A stretch of 64,000 bases of DNA from UBA1351 sp965140555 (GTDB lineage: Bacteria; Bacillota; Clostridia; Lachnospirales; Vallitaleaceae). A program made the position numbers and the translations under genes. This document shows, piece after piece, positions 26,685 through 35,276 of this stretch. How positions within the stretch are numbered: position 1 is the first letter of the stretch; each line of letters begins with the position of its first letter. The DNA is taken from NCBI GenBank assembly GCA_965140555.1, contig OZ223259.1, positions 682,001 through 746,000 of the forward strand, read 5' to 3'. The notes under the pieces are model-generated. The model was not told the origin of the DNA and did no database searches. It worked only from the letters and a program-made list of their open reading frames with translations.

Positions 26685-26711
26685 AAAAAGCGAGAGTTGT
26701 CCAGCTCTCGC
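26685..26711 (-). terminator. Intrinsic terminator between the DUF2188 pair and hsd genes
   Basis: GCGAGAG, 8-nt loop, CTCTCGC followed by TTTTT on the minus strand. It separates the two small genes from the hsd operon, and read-through would control restriction gene expression. Confidence 0.75.
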
Positions 26712-26721
26712 ATCATTGTCC

Positions 26722-26946
26722 TTATCCTTTTGGTGGAAAATCATCATTACCATGAGAATCTTTTCTTTGAATTTTACCATTCTTACCGTGGATGACTAAC
26801 TCTGTATTTTGGTTAGTACTTATTTGCCTAGCTATTCTCTCAGCTTCTGCTTTAGTATCAGTATGATGAGATGATCGTTTTGCTCCTCCACGTTTCACGT
26901 TCCACCCACAATTAGGGTCTGGAACAACATGATGTGTATTTGACAT
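26722..26946 (-). CDS. DUF2188-domain small protein
   Basis: 74 residues from the ATG that has GGAGGG 8 nt upstream. The sequence HHVVPDPNCGWNVKRGGAKR followed by SSHHTDTKAEAERIARQIS and an IHGKNGKIQRKDSHGND tail is the DUF2188 pattern (a short domain with V-x(5)-W-V and G-x-I/A-x(n)-D parts). These small proteins often sit beside restriction-modification genes. No enzymatic residues are evident; the role is unknown. It is co-directional with and 12 bp from the Cys-rich gene. Confidence 0.85.
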   Translation of the reverse strand: MSNTHHVVPDPNCGWNVKRGGAKRSSHHTDTKAEAERIARQISTNQNTELVIHGKNGKIQRKDSHGNDDFPPKG

Positions 26947-26958
26947 AATCATTCCCTC

Positions 26959-27162
26959 CTAACCTGTATGACATGGGTTACTACAGTAATAGCAGCCATT
27001 TACCTGAGTATAATATTGTCTAGCTTTACTGACTGCACTCTGACATGAAGAGTGATCACCTAAATCGATTCTATTCTCTCTGTTAGGGAGTCTTGTGCAA
27101 TTCTCTTTATGCACTTCATGGTCACCATTTGTTTGTTGGTTCTTATTAACGTAATATTTCAT
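26959..27162 (-). CDS. Small Cys-rich protein, restriction-island companion
   Basis: 67 residues with five Cys (C21, C40, C57, C60, C64) and several His, ending CYYCSNPCHTG, which suggests a zinc knuckle. The opening MKYYVNKNQQTNGDHEVHK resembles a recurrent family of short proteins found near DUF2188 genes. It is the first gene of a two-gene unit with its own promoter at 27193-27208 and ends at the terminator at 26685-26711. Confidence 0.75.
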   Translation of the reverse strand: MKYYVNKNQQTNGDHEVHKENCTRLPNRENRIDLGDHSSCQSAVSKARQYYTQVNGCYYCSNPCHTG

Positions 27163-27192
27163 ATAATATCACCTTTTCCTTTCGTAATTTAG

Positions 27193-27208
27193 ATTATAAG
27201 ATATCTTA
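27193..27208 (-). promoter_or_regulatory. Promoter -10 overlapped by a perfect 12-bp palindrome
   Basis: Minus-strand TATAAT (27193-27198) overlaps TAAGATATCTTA (27197-27208). A second TAAGATAAG lies ~12 bp upstream. This looks like a repressor or controller operator for the small genes. Confidence 0.5.
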
Positions 27209-27248
27209 ATACCTTATCTTAGCTACAGTTTCAGGAAAAAGTTTCTTC

Positions 27249-27277
27249 TTGTTTTACATATCTAATTGATATATAAT
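27249..27277 (+). promoter_or_regulatory. Promoter for a candidate small RNA
   Basis: TTGTTT, 17-bp spacer, TATAAT on the plus strand, divergent from the DUF2188 promoter. Confidence 0.5.
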
Positions 27278-27283
27278 GTATTT

Positions 27284-27357
27284 GCGAGATACACAAGAAG
27301 ATGTGTAGAGGTTCAATTCACTTTAGGACAATTAGTGAATTGGACCTTTTTCTTTTT
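27284..27357 (+). ncRNA. Candidate ~74-nt small RNA with two hairpins
   Basis: Between a plausible promoter and a strong terminator there is no room for a protein. The predicted RNA has hairpin 1 TACACA-AGAAGA-TGTGTA and hairpin 2 GGTTCAATTCACT with AGTGAATTGGACC (one G-T type mismatch), followed by TTTTTCTTTTT. The purine-rich AGAAGA loop could base-pair with pyrimidine-rich or SD-like targets. Function is unknown; it is transcribed away from the restriction genes. Confidence 0.45.
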
Positions 27358-27614
27358 CCCAAGAAAATAATACCATACAAACAAACAACGTGTCAATAAT
27401 TATTTTTTGTAATTGTCTTACAAGTATTCTTTCTTGTAAAAAACATGATTTTTATCCGAAAGATTTGCTTTTTTATTTAGTTATCATGTATCATTATTGT
27501 TTATAGATGATTTAAAGATTTGCTCAAATATCTCATCATTTGCCCCTTCACCTAGTAGCGTGTATATCATATTTAAGTAGTAAGTACCATGTTTGCTTTT
27601 CCCCTTTGAATAAT

Positions 27615-27648
27615 TACTTGAAGATATTTCATAATTCTAAACAGCTCA
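27615..27648. repeat. 34-bp direct repeat, copy 2
   Basis: One mismatch to 17952-17985. Reading on the minus strand upstream of it gives a plausible gene 3' end (KHGTYYLNMIYTLLGEGAND then EIFEQIFKSS), so the repeat may be a fragment of a broken gene. The 27358-27614 stretch holds nothing else. Confidence 0.75.
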
Positions 27649-27679
27649 CGGAATATGTCAAGCTAGTTGTCCGATTTTC

Positions 27680-28771
27680 TTAAAATGATGATACATGATT
27701 TTCTTCCAGATACTTATCCACAGAAGCGACTTTTTCTGGATTTAGCCATACTTCATTTTCGATAGACCAATCCCTTGTTTGCCTTGACCAGCGATTGGGA
27801 TTCTTCAGCTTAGCTGCTTTATATACAAGATCACGTTTAATTAATATACTTGCACCAAAATCAGCTGAATGCCGTTGATTTGGGGTTAAAAACTTGATGC
27901 CACTATGTCAGTGATTATTATTATACCACTCAACAAAGTTTTGCACCCATTCACGTGTCTTTTCTATTGATTCAAAGCCTTTTGGCTGGTAATTTCATCG
28001 GTATTTCAACGTCTTGAATAGGCTCTCAGCATATGGATTATCATTACTTACTCTTGGTCTGCTTCTTGATGGCGTTATTCCCAGCTTATACAGTGTTTCA
28101 AGCATGGTTGCACCTTTCATCGGACTTCCATTATCAGAATGTAATACAAGCGGATGATCTCTGTTTGTAAGCTTTTCAGCTAAGATTGCCCGTTGGATTA
28201 GCTCACTGGCATTGTCAGCCGATTCAACTTCCCAGACTTCCCATGCAATAATCTTTCTGCTAAATAAGTCTGATATCATATATAGATAATAATGGCGCCC
28301 ATTAATCGGGCCATTTAAGTAAGTAATATCCCATGTATAGACTCGATTAGACGCAGTCGCTACATGTGTTGATATTTCGCGTTTTACCGGTTCTTTGCTT
28401 CGGCCACGATGTGCTAGTTGTTTGGCTTCTCTCATAATCCTATAGAACGTGGATTCCGATGCTATATATATTCCCTTGTCAGCAAGTATGGGTACGATTT
28501 GACTTGGTGGTAGATTGCAGTATTCAGGTTCGTTTACAATTTTAATGATTTGCTTTACTTCCATCTCAGATAATTTATTATGAGGCACCGGATGTATTGC
28601 AATCGTTCGTCTATCTACGTATTCGTTGCATTCTTCGAAAGATTTTAACCAGCGGTTGTAAGTTCTTGTGCTAATTTCTGATTCATCACAAGCGAGGGAG
28701 AGACGGGCACCAGCCTCAACGGCTTCTGCTATGAGATCCATCACTTGTTTGCATAACTCGGGTTCTGTCAT
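27680..28771 (-). pseudogene. IS3-family transposase OrfB with two in-frame stops
   Basis: The DDE integrase-core protein is open from MTEPELCKQV to TLKYR at 27995, then continues in the same frame through TGA and a second TGA (NNNH-stop-HSGIKF, where the family has HRHSGI, so CGA became TGA) to a natural TAA at 27680. DDE residues: D in YTWDITYL, D in LHSDNGSPMKG, and E in NPYAESLFKTL. The C-terminus cannot be made from this copy. Confidence 0.88.
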
Positions 28772-29262
28772 TCTTCCGCGTCGTCGGTCCCCAGTAACGC
28801 ATCCAGCTTTTTTCGCAACACCAGAATAGCAGCGGTCTCAGCCAATGCCTTTTCCTTACGCTGAAGCTCCTTCTGTAAAGCTTTGATTTCTTTTTCTTTT
28901 GACTTCATTTCTTTATTTAAACGTGATGCTTCTTCCGCAATACCGCCATTTGCTTGCATACATACATCTTTCCAGTCTTTCACCTGTTCTTTATAGAGGC
29001 CGTTGGTGCGGCAGTACTGTGATAGCTCACTTTCGTTCATACTTGCAGTTTCAATAACTATCCTAAACTTATCCTGACTGCTCCATTTATCCGTATCACT
29101 TGATTTCATTTGTTGCCCGGTTGAAGCATATTTCTTTTTCCATTTATATAGAGTTGCTTCAGATATCCCAGTTTCATCTGAAATTTTAGGGACTGATTCG
29201 CTGTTGGGCGGTAACATACGTGCCACCATTTTTTCTCTGAATTCTTTACTGTAACTTGCCAT
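28768..29262 (-). CDS. IS3-family transposase OrfA
   Basis: 164 residues from the ATG with GGAGG 8 nt upstream. Two helix-turn-helix regions (SYSKEFREKMVARMLPPNSE with ISEATLYKWKKKYAS, and KFRIVIETASMNESEL) are followed by a leucine/charged coiled coil (KEIKALQKELQRKEKALAE) for multimerisation. It binds the IS ends. It overlaps orfB by 4 bp, the usual site of frameshifted OrfAB synthesis. Confidence 0.88.
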   Translation of the reverse strand: MASYSKEFREKMVARMLPPNSESVPKISDETGISEATLYKWKKKYASTGQQMKSSDTDKWSSQDKFRIVIETASMNESELSQYCRTNGLYKEQVKDWKDVCMQANGGIAEEASRLNKEMKSKEKEIKALQKELQRKEKALAETAAILVLRKKLDALLGTDDAEE

Positions 29263-29417
29263 GTGTTGGACCTCCATCCGTGTCATCTCCTGACACTATA
29301 CTATTTTTTCAACTACACGACAACTAGTCTAACACCTAGGGCACATTTGAATTAAATGTTATACCTATTTTTGCACATTAGAAATAGGCTGTCAACTGAT
29401 GTTGGCAGCCATTATTT

Positions 29418-30658
29418 TTAGTCTAGATCTGCCGTTGATATTCTATCTTCAAAATAAATGAAGAGCTGTTCCATGATTTCAGACCATTCTCGAGGCTTTC
29501 CCTTCCACTTTTCAGTGATATCTATCATAGCTAAATAAAGGGACTTAAACAGGGAATCATCCGTTGGGAAAATGGATTTTGTCTTTGTTACTTTTCGTAG
29601 TTGCCTGTTGAAATTTTCGATTGCGTTGGTGGTATATATCATTTTCCTAAGTTCTGGTGGATACTTAAAATAGGTAGATAATGAAACCCAATTGTTTCTC
29701 CATGAGCTGAGAGAACTAGAGTATTTCTTGCCCCATTTATCTTCTAACGCATCTAGTTGTTGTAAGGCAATATCTTCTGTAGGTGCTTGGTAGACAAGTT
29801 TCAAATCTTTCATATATGGCTTTATATCCTTATATGAAATAAACTTTGTGGAGTAACGAATCTGGTGTACAATACAGCGTTGCACCTCTGTTTGTGGGTA
29901 AACTGCATGAATGGCATCACCGAATCCACTGAGTCCATCCATAGATATGATGAGAATATCCTTAACACCACGGTTCTTGATTTCATTGAGTACTCCAAGC
30001 CAGTATTTAGCACTTTCATTACCGCCAATCCACATGCCGAGAACTTCCTTTTTACCGTCGAGCTTGATACCAATAGCGATGTAAACAGCCTTTTTGACAA
30101 GGGCATTATTCTCGCGAACATTGTAATGAATTGCATCCATAAATACAATGGCATATTTCTCTGTAAGGGGTCTGTTTTGCCATTCTTTGGCAATTGGTAG
30201 TACTTTATCGGTCATACGTGAAATCATTTCAGCTGAGGCATCGACACCATATACAGTTTTCAGATGTGATGAAATATCTCTTGTAGTCATGCCTTTTGCA
30301 TACATAGAAAGTACCTGGTCTTCGATGTTTGATATATCGCGTTGATGATGCTTCTTTACTACCTGTGCTCAAACTCTCCGTTACGGTCTCTTGGAATATC
30401 AAGATCAATATTTCCCGATGAAGACCGAACAGTTTTCTTGCTAAAACCATTACGGCTGTTATCCGTTTCTTTGTCATGATAATCATATTTGCTGTACCCC
30501 AGTTCTTCCTCGAGTTCTCCTTCAAGCAGACCTTGAATCATATCTCCTAAAAGATCTTTTACAGTTTCATGAGCATCTTGAGCGGTTTTCAGTTGGTATT
30601 CTGCAATAAGTTGTTTGATTAATGCTTCTCGTTTTGGTGATCTTTTTTTTCTTGCCAT
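29418..30658 (-). pseudogene. IS256-family transposase with one-base deletion
   Basis: Nearly complete transposase: the N-terminal part (30359-30658, ELIxxLLGDMIQGLLEGELEEELGY type) reads into NGEFEHR-stop, and the rest continues one frame over from KKHHQRDISNIEDQVLSMYA to the stop at 29418. It contains the IS256 DDE parts (VFMDAIHYNV, ISMDGLSGFGDAI, and the NAIENFNRQLRK region). Deletion of a single base near 30365 explains the frame change. The right end has the ACACAAAATTATTTACAG border at ~30715-30732; the left border is not intact. Confidence 0.9.
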
Positions 30659-30739
30659 AGAAAAATCCTCCTAGATTAAGTTAATTTTATCATTAATCTA
30701 GAAGGATTGGTATTTACACAAAATTATTTACAGACTCCA

Positions 30740-31229
30740 GCCATTTGTTTTAGTCTAAATCAGCAGTTGAGATACGGCCTTAAAAATAAATGAATAGCTG
30801 TTCCATTATTTTTGACCATTCTCGTGGTTGTATTTGGCAAAAGATGTTTGAACATAATGGCAATAGGAAATTAACGAGATTTTTCTTTATAGGGAGTAGT
30901 GGTTATGATAGCCTTGTATATATTCAAAGCCCATTATATTGGGCTTTACGGGCTTTCTAGTCATAATCACAGAGGCTCCATGTCAAGAAAAATCATGCTC
31001 AAATTTTATTGCCGTTTTAATCAATTTTGTTTTGCCAAATACATCGTGGTTTTCCCTTCCACTTAGCCGTAAGCCGTAATATATATCATAGCTAGATATA
31101 GGGATTTAAACAGGGAATCATCCGTAGGAAAGATGGGTTTTGTCTTTGTCACTTTCCTTAGTTGCCGGTTGAAACTTTCTATTGCATTGGTCGTATATAT
31201 CATTTTTCTAAGTTCTGGTGGATATTTGA
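30740..31229 (-). pseudogene. Second, shorter IS256 transposase remnant, interrupted by a MITE
   Basis: The C-terminal and middle parts of an IS256 transposase closely similar to the adjacent copy (TTCCATTATTTTTGACCATT versus its homologue at 29470) are present, with large deletions. A 215-bp MITE sits inside. The fragment ends near 31229. Confidence 0.8.
30829..31043. mobile_element. 215-bp MITE with 14-bp perfect terminal repeats and TSD
   Basis: Ends TGTATTTGGCAAAA and TTTTGCCAAATACA. The inner ends remain partly complementary for ~57 bp (shared GGCAATA and GATTTTTC blocks). It is flanked by TCGTGGT on both sides (30822-30828 and 31044-31050), a 7-bp target duplication that is present once at the matching place in the neighbouring IS256 copy (as CTCGAGGC). 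It contains a hairpin AAAGCCCA-TTATAT-TGGGCTTT and no gene. Confidence 0.85.
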
Positions 31230-31301
31230 CATTTGAACAATTAATGCTTCTTGTTTCTTACTATGTGATGCTTTAACTTCAATATTCAATTTCTTTTTCA
31301 T
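31229..31301 (-). pseudogene. 5' fragment of an unknown gene
   Basis: A start with GGAGGAGAAAT ribosome site encodes MKKKLNIEVKASHSKKQEAL and then a few residues before joining the IS256 remnant. It could be the N-terminus of another transposase, cut by recombination. Confidence 0.4.
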
Positions 31302-31353
31302 ATTTCTCCTCCGCATAATCAGTGGACTCAATACTATATAAACAGAACTATAA

Positions 31354-31386
31354 AGTCAAAGCCCTTGTGAACTATTCACAAGAGCC
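31354..31386 (-). terminator. Terminator of the M48 protease gene
   Basis: GCTCTTGTGAA-TAG-TTCACAAGGGC followed by TTTGACTTT on the minus strand, 15 bp after the stop. Confidence 0.7.
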
Positions 31387-31400
31387 TATTGTTTTCATAT

Positions 31401-32249
31401 TTAAATTGCTGAATATGTAGCACCTAATGTCTGTAGTTTTCCTATTCGATCATTAACATTTGGGTGTGTTGAGTATACAGCCTTTAAGAGTTTCGCTTGT
31501 GGTTCGTGCCCTACAAGTCTATCTAGAGCACTTGCAAGTTCATTGCCATATCCAAGATGATATGCAAATTCGTCTGCATCAAACTCATTTTGTCTACTTG
31601 AATGCATAACTAATGCCATTCCAATTTTTGTCCATATCCACATAAACAAACCGATCATTGCACTACCAATGACCGCTCCAAATCCATCTTCTCCGAGAAA
31701 AATTGCAGTAATATTCATTATCACTCTTATTATCAAGAAGAATCCAGTTACAATGAAGTTACCTACCGATATAGCCAGTAACAAGTCTGTATCTTTATGA
31801 GCTAAATGTGCAAACTCATGTGCTAATATAGCTTCTATTTCTTCATCGGGTAAATCCAACAAACCAGAAGTGATACAAACCGTTTTTCTCCCAACAGCAA
31901 AAGCATTCGGCATTGGATCATAGTTAATAAATAATTTAATATCATTAGCTATAGAATTATCTTTTTGCTTAGCCTTTTGATAAACTCTATCAAAAATAGG
32001 TTGTATTTTATTACTGACATCTACTCTTTTTATTACTTTTGAACCAGTTTGAAGCCTTAAAATAAATTCACCCACTGGAGATAAGGCAACTGCAAGTGAA
32101 CAGAAATAAACTGCTAATACTGCAAAAAAACCTCTAATATCTTCACTTCCAAAAATGAGAAGTAATAATATTGTATTTAATACTAAATAAATAATTGCAC
32201 CAAAATTACTACGTTTAAACAAATTCCTAAAAAAATCAATTACATACAT
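31401..32249 (-). CDS. HtpX-like M48 membrane metalloprotease
   Basis: 282 residues. Two N-terminal membrane helices (~18-62), the zinc motif HEFAHLAHKD (~145), two more helices (~160-215), then NEFDADEFAYHLGYG supplying the third ligand. This is the order of HtpX-type proteases, which degrade or process membrane proteins. It is shorter than, and lies apart from, a normal housekeeping context: 63 bp downstream of the VirD4-like pair and on the same strand, so it may be part of that system. Confidence 0.85.
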   Translation of the reverse strand: MYVIDFFRNLFKRSNFGAIIYLVLNTILLLLIFGSEDIRGFFAVLAVYFCSLAVALSPVGEFILRLQTGSKVIKRVDVSNKIQPIFDRVYQKAKQKDNSIANDIKLFINYDPMPNAFAVGRKTVCITSGLLDLPDEEIEAILAHEFAHLAHKDTDLLLAISVGNFIVTGFFLIIRVIMNITAIFLGEDGFGAVIGSAMIGLFMWIWTKIGMALVMHSSRQNEFDADEFAYHLGYGNELASALDRLVGHEPQAKLLKAVYSTHPNVNDRIGKLQTLGATYSAI

Positions 32250-32312
32250 ATATAATCCTCCTATATCTTATTTATACTACCATTCATATTTTAATAAAAT
32301 ATGAATATTTTG

Positions 32313-33533
32313 TCAATTTATAATTGTTATTCTTTTTGTCATATTGCTTATCTTTGAATAGACTATAGCTTCATCTTGATTGAGTTTACGTAACATTTCT
32401 GGTTTATACCTCGGTTTCTTTACTCTATGAGTACTATATCCGTTAACCTGATAATCTGTTCTTCTTGATATGACTCCGCCACTATTTAAAACACTTCCAA
32501 ATAATCCTTTTGACTTCCTTTTTTCGTATGAATAATTAACTTCAGTCATCTCATATTCTCCAAAAAACTCTGACCAATAATTGCAATTCTCATTTGATGA
32601 CTGAGCAAAAACAAAAAATGTATCCATATTATCAATAATTATGTTTCCAATCTTACCAATACACATAGCTACATCATTAACTGAAATAATGAGTGTCAAA
32701 TTATCAGCAGTGCATAAGTTACATATCTTAGCGAGATCTTCATATTCAAGCAACCTAGAATCTTCAATAAAGATTGTAATTCGTGAAGTATCGAAATGGT
32801 CTTCAATCATCTCAAATAAACTCTTCGTTACGATATCATAAAATATCTTCTCAACATTGCCAGTCCTATTCTTTTCTCTAAGGCTTATTGCAGTAACTTT
32901 ACTCTTTTTTACTAATTTACTAAAGCCAACATCACCCGAGATAAATTCACCTATACCACAATCGTTTAAAAGTTCGAAATATGATTCTATTTTCATATAA
33001 TCACTATACATTTCATTTAAAAACCTTGAATTTCTATCTTTACTTCGTTGATCATCAACTATTTTTTCATTCAATTCTAATAGATAGTCTATGTCGTAAC
33101 TCAAAAGATCTGCAAATCTAAAATCGATATTACTTTGCTCAATTATCTTCAGCATAACCAATATATATCTTTCAATTAGAATAGCGTCATTTTTTTCTAT
33201 TTTTTTATACTTTTCTAATGTTGCAAATATAAAATCCTTAATATAATTTTTTCCTTTATTAAAAAAAGGATTGATTCTATTATTAGAATTAACACTTAAA
33301 TACGCAAAACCATTTTCTATCAATCCGTCACTAAAATATCTGTCACTATTCTCACTTACAATTAATAATTTTTCATTACTCAACATAGTTTCTTTAATAA
33401 TAGTATTTCTAATAAGTTGATTTTGAAGGTCAGAACTGTTAGACAGTAATACATTACCTAACGAGTAAAAATTATTATTACTATTTATCAAATCGTTATT
33501 ATTCAAAACTGACATCATTATATTATCATTCAT
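32313..33533 (-). CDS. VirD4/TraG-like protein without Walker A (probable inactive partner)
   Basis: 406 residues. The C-terminal half resembles the RecA-like domain of TraG/VirD4 coupling proteins: TIFIEDSRLLEYEDLAKICN in the Walker B position, then LTLIISVNDVAMCIGKIGN, the MDTFFVFAQSSNENCNYWSEFF region, and a terminal MLRKLNQDEAIVY. No GxxGxGKT is present, and the Walker B lacks the DE pair. The likely role is a regulatory or structural partner of the ATPase encoded 15 bp upstream. This is a fold-level inference. Confidence 0.6.
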   Translation of the reverse strand: MNDNIMMSVLNNNDLINSNNNFYSLGNVLLSNSSDLQNQLIRNTIIKETMLSNEKLLIVSENSDRYFSDGLIENGFAYLSVNSNNRINPFFNKGKNYIKDFIFATLEKYKKIEKNDAILIERYILVMLKIIEQSNIDFRFADLLSYDIDYLLELNEKIVDDQRSKDRNSRFLNEMYSDYMKIESYFELLNDCGIGEFISGDVGFSKLVKKSKVTAISLREKNRTGNVEKIFYDIVTKSLFEMIEDHFDTSRITIFIEDSRLLEYEDLAKICNLCTADNLTLIISVNDVAMCIGKIGNIIIDNMDTFFVFAQSSNENCNYWSEFFGEYEMTEVNYSYEKRKSKGLFGSVLNSGGVISRRTDYQVNGYSTHRVKKPRYKPEMLRKLNQDEAIVYSKISNMTKRITIIN

Positions 33534-33548
33534 AACTTCTCCATATTA

Positions 33549-34823
33549 CTAGTATTTTTCAAATTTAACTTTAACTGGTGCATCTTCTCCTATAGATATA
33601 ATTGCTTCACCTACTTTTAAACTTGATAATTCCCAATCTTCAATTACATCTCTATCTGAAACAATTTCTTTATTTCCGTCCGAATATTTTTGCGCTCTGT
33701 ACGTAAATCTTTTAACAATTTTCCCAAATCTTTCTTTCAGATACTTTCTTGTTTCGAAATCGTTAACACGGAAAGAAATCACTGTCCCGAATCCGGATAA
33801 AAGACTTTTAGAAAGATATGTATTATAGATACTAAATATTTGATTTACATTCTGAAGTGATACTATAAATTTTGCTCCTAGGCTTCGTCCAAAATTAATT
33901 CCATTCTCTAGATACTGTAGATTTGGAAGAAGCATTAACTCATCGATTATAAAGTATACACTTCCATCATGATTCGAATTTGCTAATGATTCTTTTATTG
34001 CTAAGTCATACATTGTTTTATATATTGGTGTAAGAATTTTTGCAGATGCAACATCATATTCAATAAAAACAGATTTCCCACCTTTTTCTCTGACAAAATT
34101 TCTGATAGAAAAATCACCAATTTTATTGAAATTCCCGAATAGTATCTCATTACAAACCATTCTTAATTCGGAGATCACCCCTAATCCTTGTTCACTTAAT
34201 GTAACTGTTTTCTCCTCAAATATTTCTTCTGTTGTTAAATATTCATTTAACCATTTCAAATCATCATATTGTGCAAAAAAACGACAAAAATAAGAACCTG
34301 AATAGTAATTCAGAAAATCAATAATACTCTCGTTATCAAGTTTTGATATTTCTAATTTTCTAATCAGGAAGATTAAAATTCCTGCAAATACATCTTTAGC
34401 GGCATTAGGGAAAAATGGTTGAGATGATTTTTCTATCCTCATTGAAAAAAGCATGTTTGATAATTCTCTAATATTATCATCTACGTTTTCATTACTATTG
34501 TTAATTACTTCTAAAAACATATTCCAAAAAGAGGTGCTTCTATCATCATTGCTTATTATTATATCAGTCTCTTGACAAAAAAACTCTTGACAAAAATCTC
34601 CTTTTGAATCAAAAACTATCATCACATCATTAGTATTCATGTTCTTCTTTACACTATCAACTAACTGATAGATAGCATTCGTTTTCCCGCTACCAATTGT
34701 CCCCAAACAAATCATATGTTTGCTCAGAATACTTTCAGTAATTTTAATTTCTGTAGTATTATTTACTTCTAGTCTTATTTCATTTTCTATACTTTTTAGT
34801 GGATTACCAAATAATGCATCCAT
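33549..34823 (-). CDS. VirD4/TraG/HerA-like ATPase
   Basis: 424 residues starting at the ATG with GGGGAGG 8 nt upstream; an upstream TTG frame start lacks a ribosome site. Walker A GTIGSGKT (~41-48), a following VFDSKGDFCQEF typical of coupling proteins, Walker B VYFIIDELMLLPN, and a sensor-like IVSLQNVNQI. No N-terminal membrane helices are seen, so unlike conjugative VirD4 it should be soluble. No relaxase or other conjugation gene is near, which favours a stand-alone, possibly defence-related, pump or translocase. Confidence 0.75.
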   Translation of the reverse strand: MDALFGNPLKSIENEIRLEVNNTTEIKITESILSKHMICLGTIGSGKTNAIYQLVDSVKKNMNTNDVMIVFDSKGDFCQEFFCQETDIIISNDDRSTSFWNMFLEVINNSNENVDDNIRELSNMLFSMRIEKSSQPFFPNAAKDVFAGILIFLIRKLEISKLDNESIIDFLNYYSGSYFCRFFAQYDDLKWLNEYLTTEEIFEEKTVTLSEQGLGVISELRMVCNEILFGNFNKIGDFSIRNFVREKGGKSVFIEYDVASAKILTPIYKTMYDLAIKESLANSNHDGSVYFIIDELMLLPNLQYLENGINFGRSLGAKFIVSLQNVNQIFSIYNTYLSKSLLSGFGTVISFRVNDFETRKYLKERFGKIVKRFTYRAQKYSDGNKEIVSDRDVIEDWELSSLKVGEAIISIGEDAPVKVKFEKY

Positions 34824-34882
34824 GAAACTACCTCCCCTAGCTTGATTTTCCCATTCTATCAAGTATTAATACAAAATCATAC

Positions 34883-35209
34883 TTACTTCGAACACTTTCT
34901 GTTTTGGCTTTTCAGGGCTCTATCAACAGCTTCATTCATTTTCTTTTTCTCAGAATTCTCTAAATACTTCATTTTAGCATACCTCTCAACCAAGACTGTT
35001 TCTTGCTTCTGATCAGTCATATCATATATTTTGTGAGGAGTATTATTATGCCCGATTGGATTTACAGCTTCTAGAGCTATAGAACCTGTCGTTATTCCTA
35101 CTTTTGCTACATTTTTCATCATCTCAATTGGCCCATTCTTTGAGTTGTTTTTTTTCGTATTCTTCTCGATCTCTTTCAATTTTTCAAGCTCTTTTTTATT
35201 CAGTCCCAT
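34883..35209 (-). CDS. Small charged helical protein, unknown
   Basis: 108 residues after GAGAGGTGG. Lys/Glu-rich N-terminal helix, a short middle stretch with moderate hydrophobicity (VAKVGITTGSIALEAVNPIG), then a charged helix. No known domain. It is first in the unit with the two VirD4-like genes and the M48 protease, with a 59-bp gap to the ATPase start. Confidence 0.6.
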   Translation of the reverse strand: MGLNKKELEKLKEIEKNTKKNNSKNGPIEMMKNVAKVGITTGSIALEAVNPIGHNNTPHKIYDMTDQKQETVLVERYAKMKYLENSEKKKMNEAVDRALKSQNRKCSK

Positions 35210-35276
35210 ATTTCCACCTCTCGATACACGATATCAAAAAATAACTTCATTAAATTGACAATTTCTCAATCTCTTT

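Larger units (their letters stand above)
27656..29334 (-). mobile_element. IS3-family insertion sequence with imperfect terminal repeats
   Basis: Ends TGTCAAGCTAGTTGTC (left) and GACAACTAGTCTAACA (right) are inverted repeats with three differences. Inside are orfA (28768-29262) and a dead orfB (27680-28771) overlapping by 4 bp, the IS3 arrangement. No clear target duplication is seen. Confidence 0.85.

Noticed and set aside
27680..28000. Two in-frame TGA codons in the IS3 transposase, suggesting TGA might encode Trp
   Set aside because: Other genes in the window use TGA as a normal stop and TGG for Trp, and one of the positions is Arg in the family (CGA to TGA). Plain pseudogene decay explains it.
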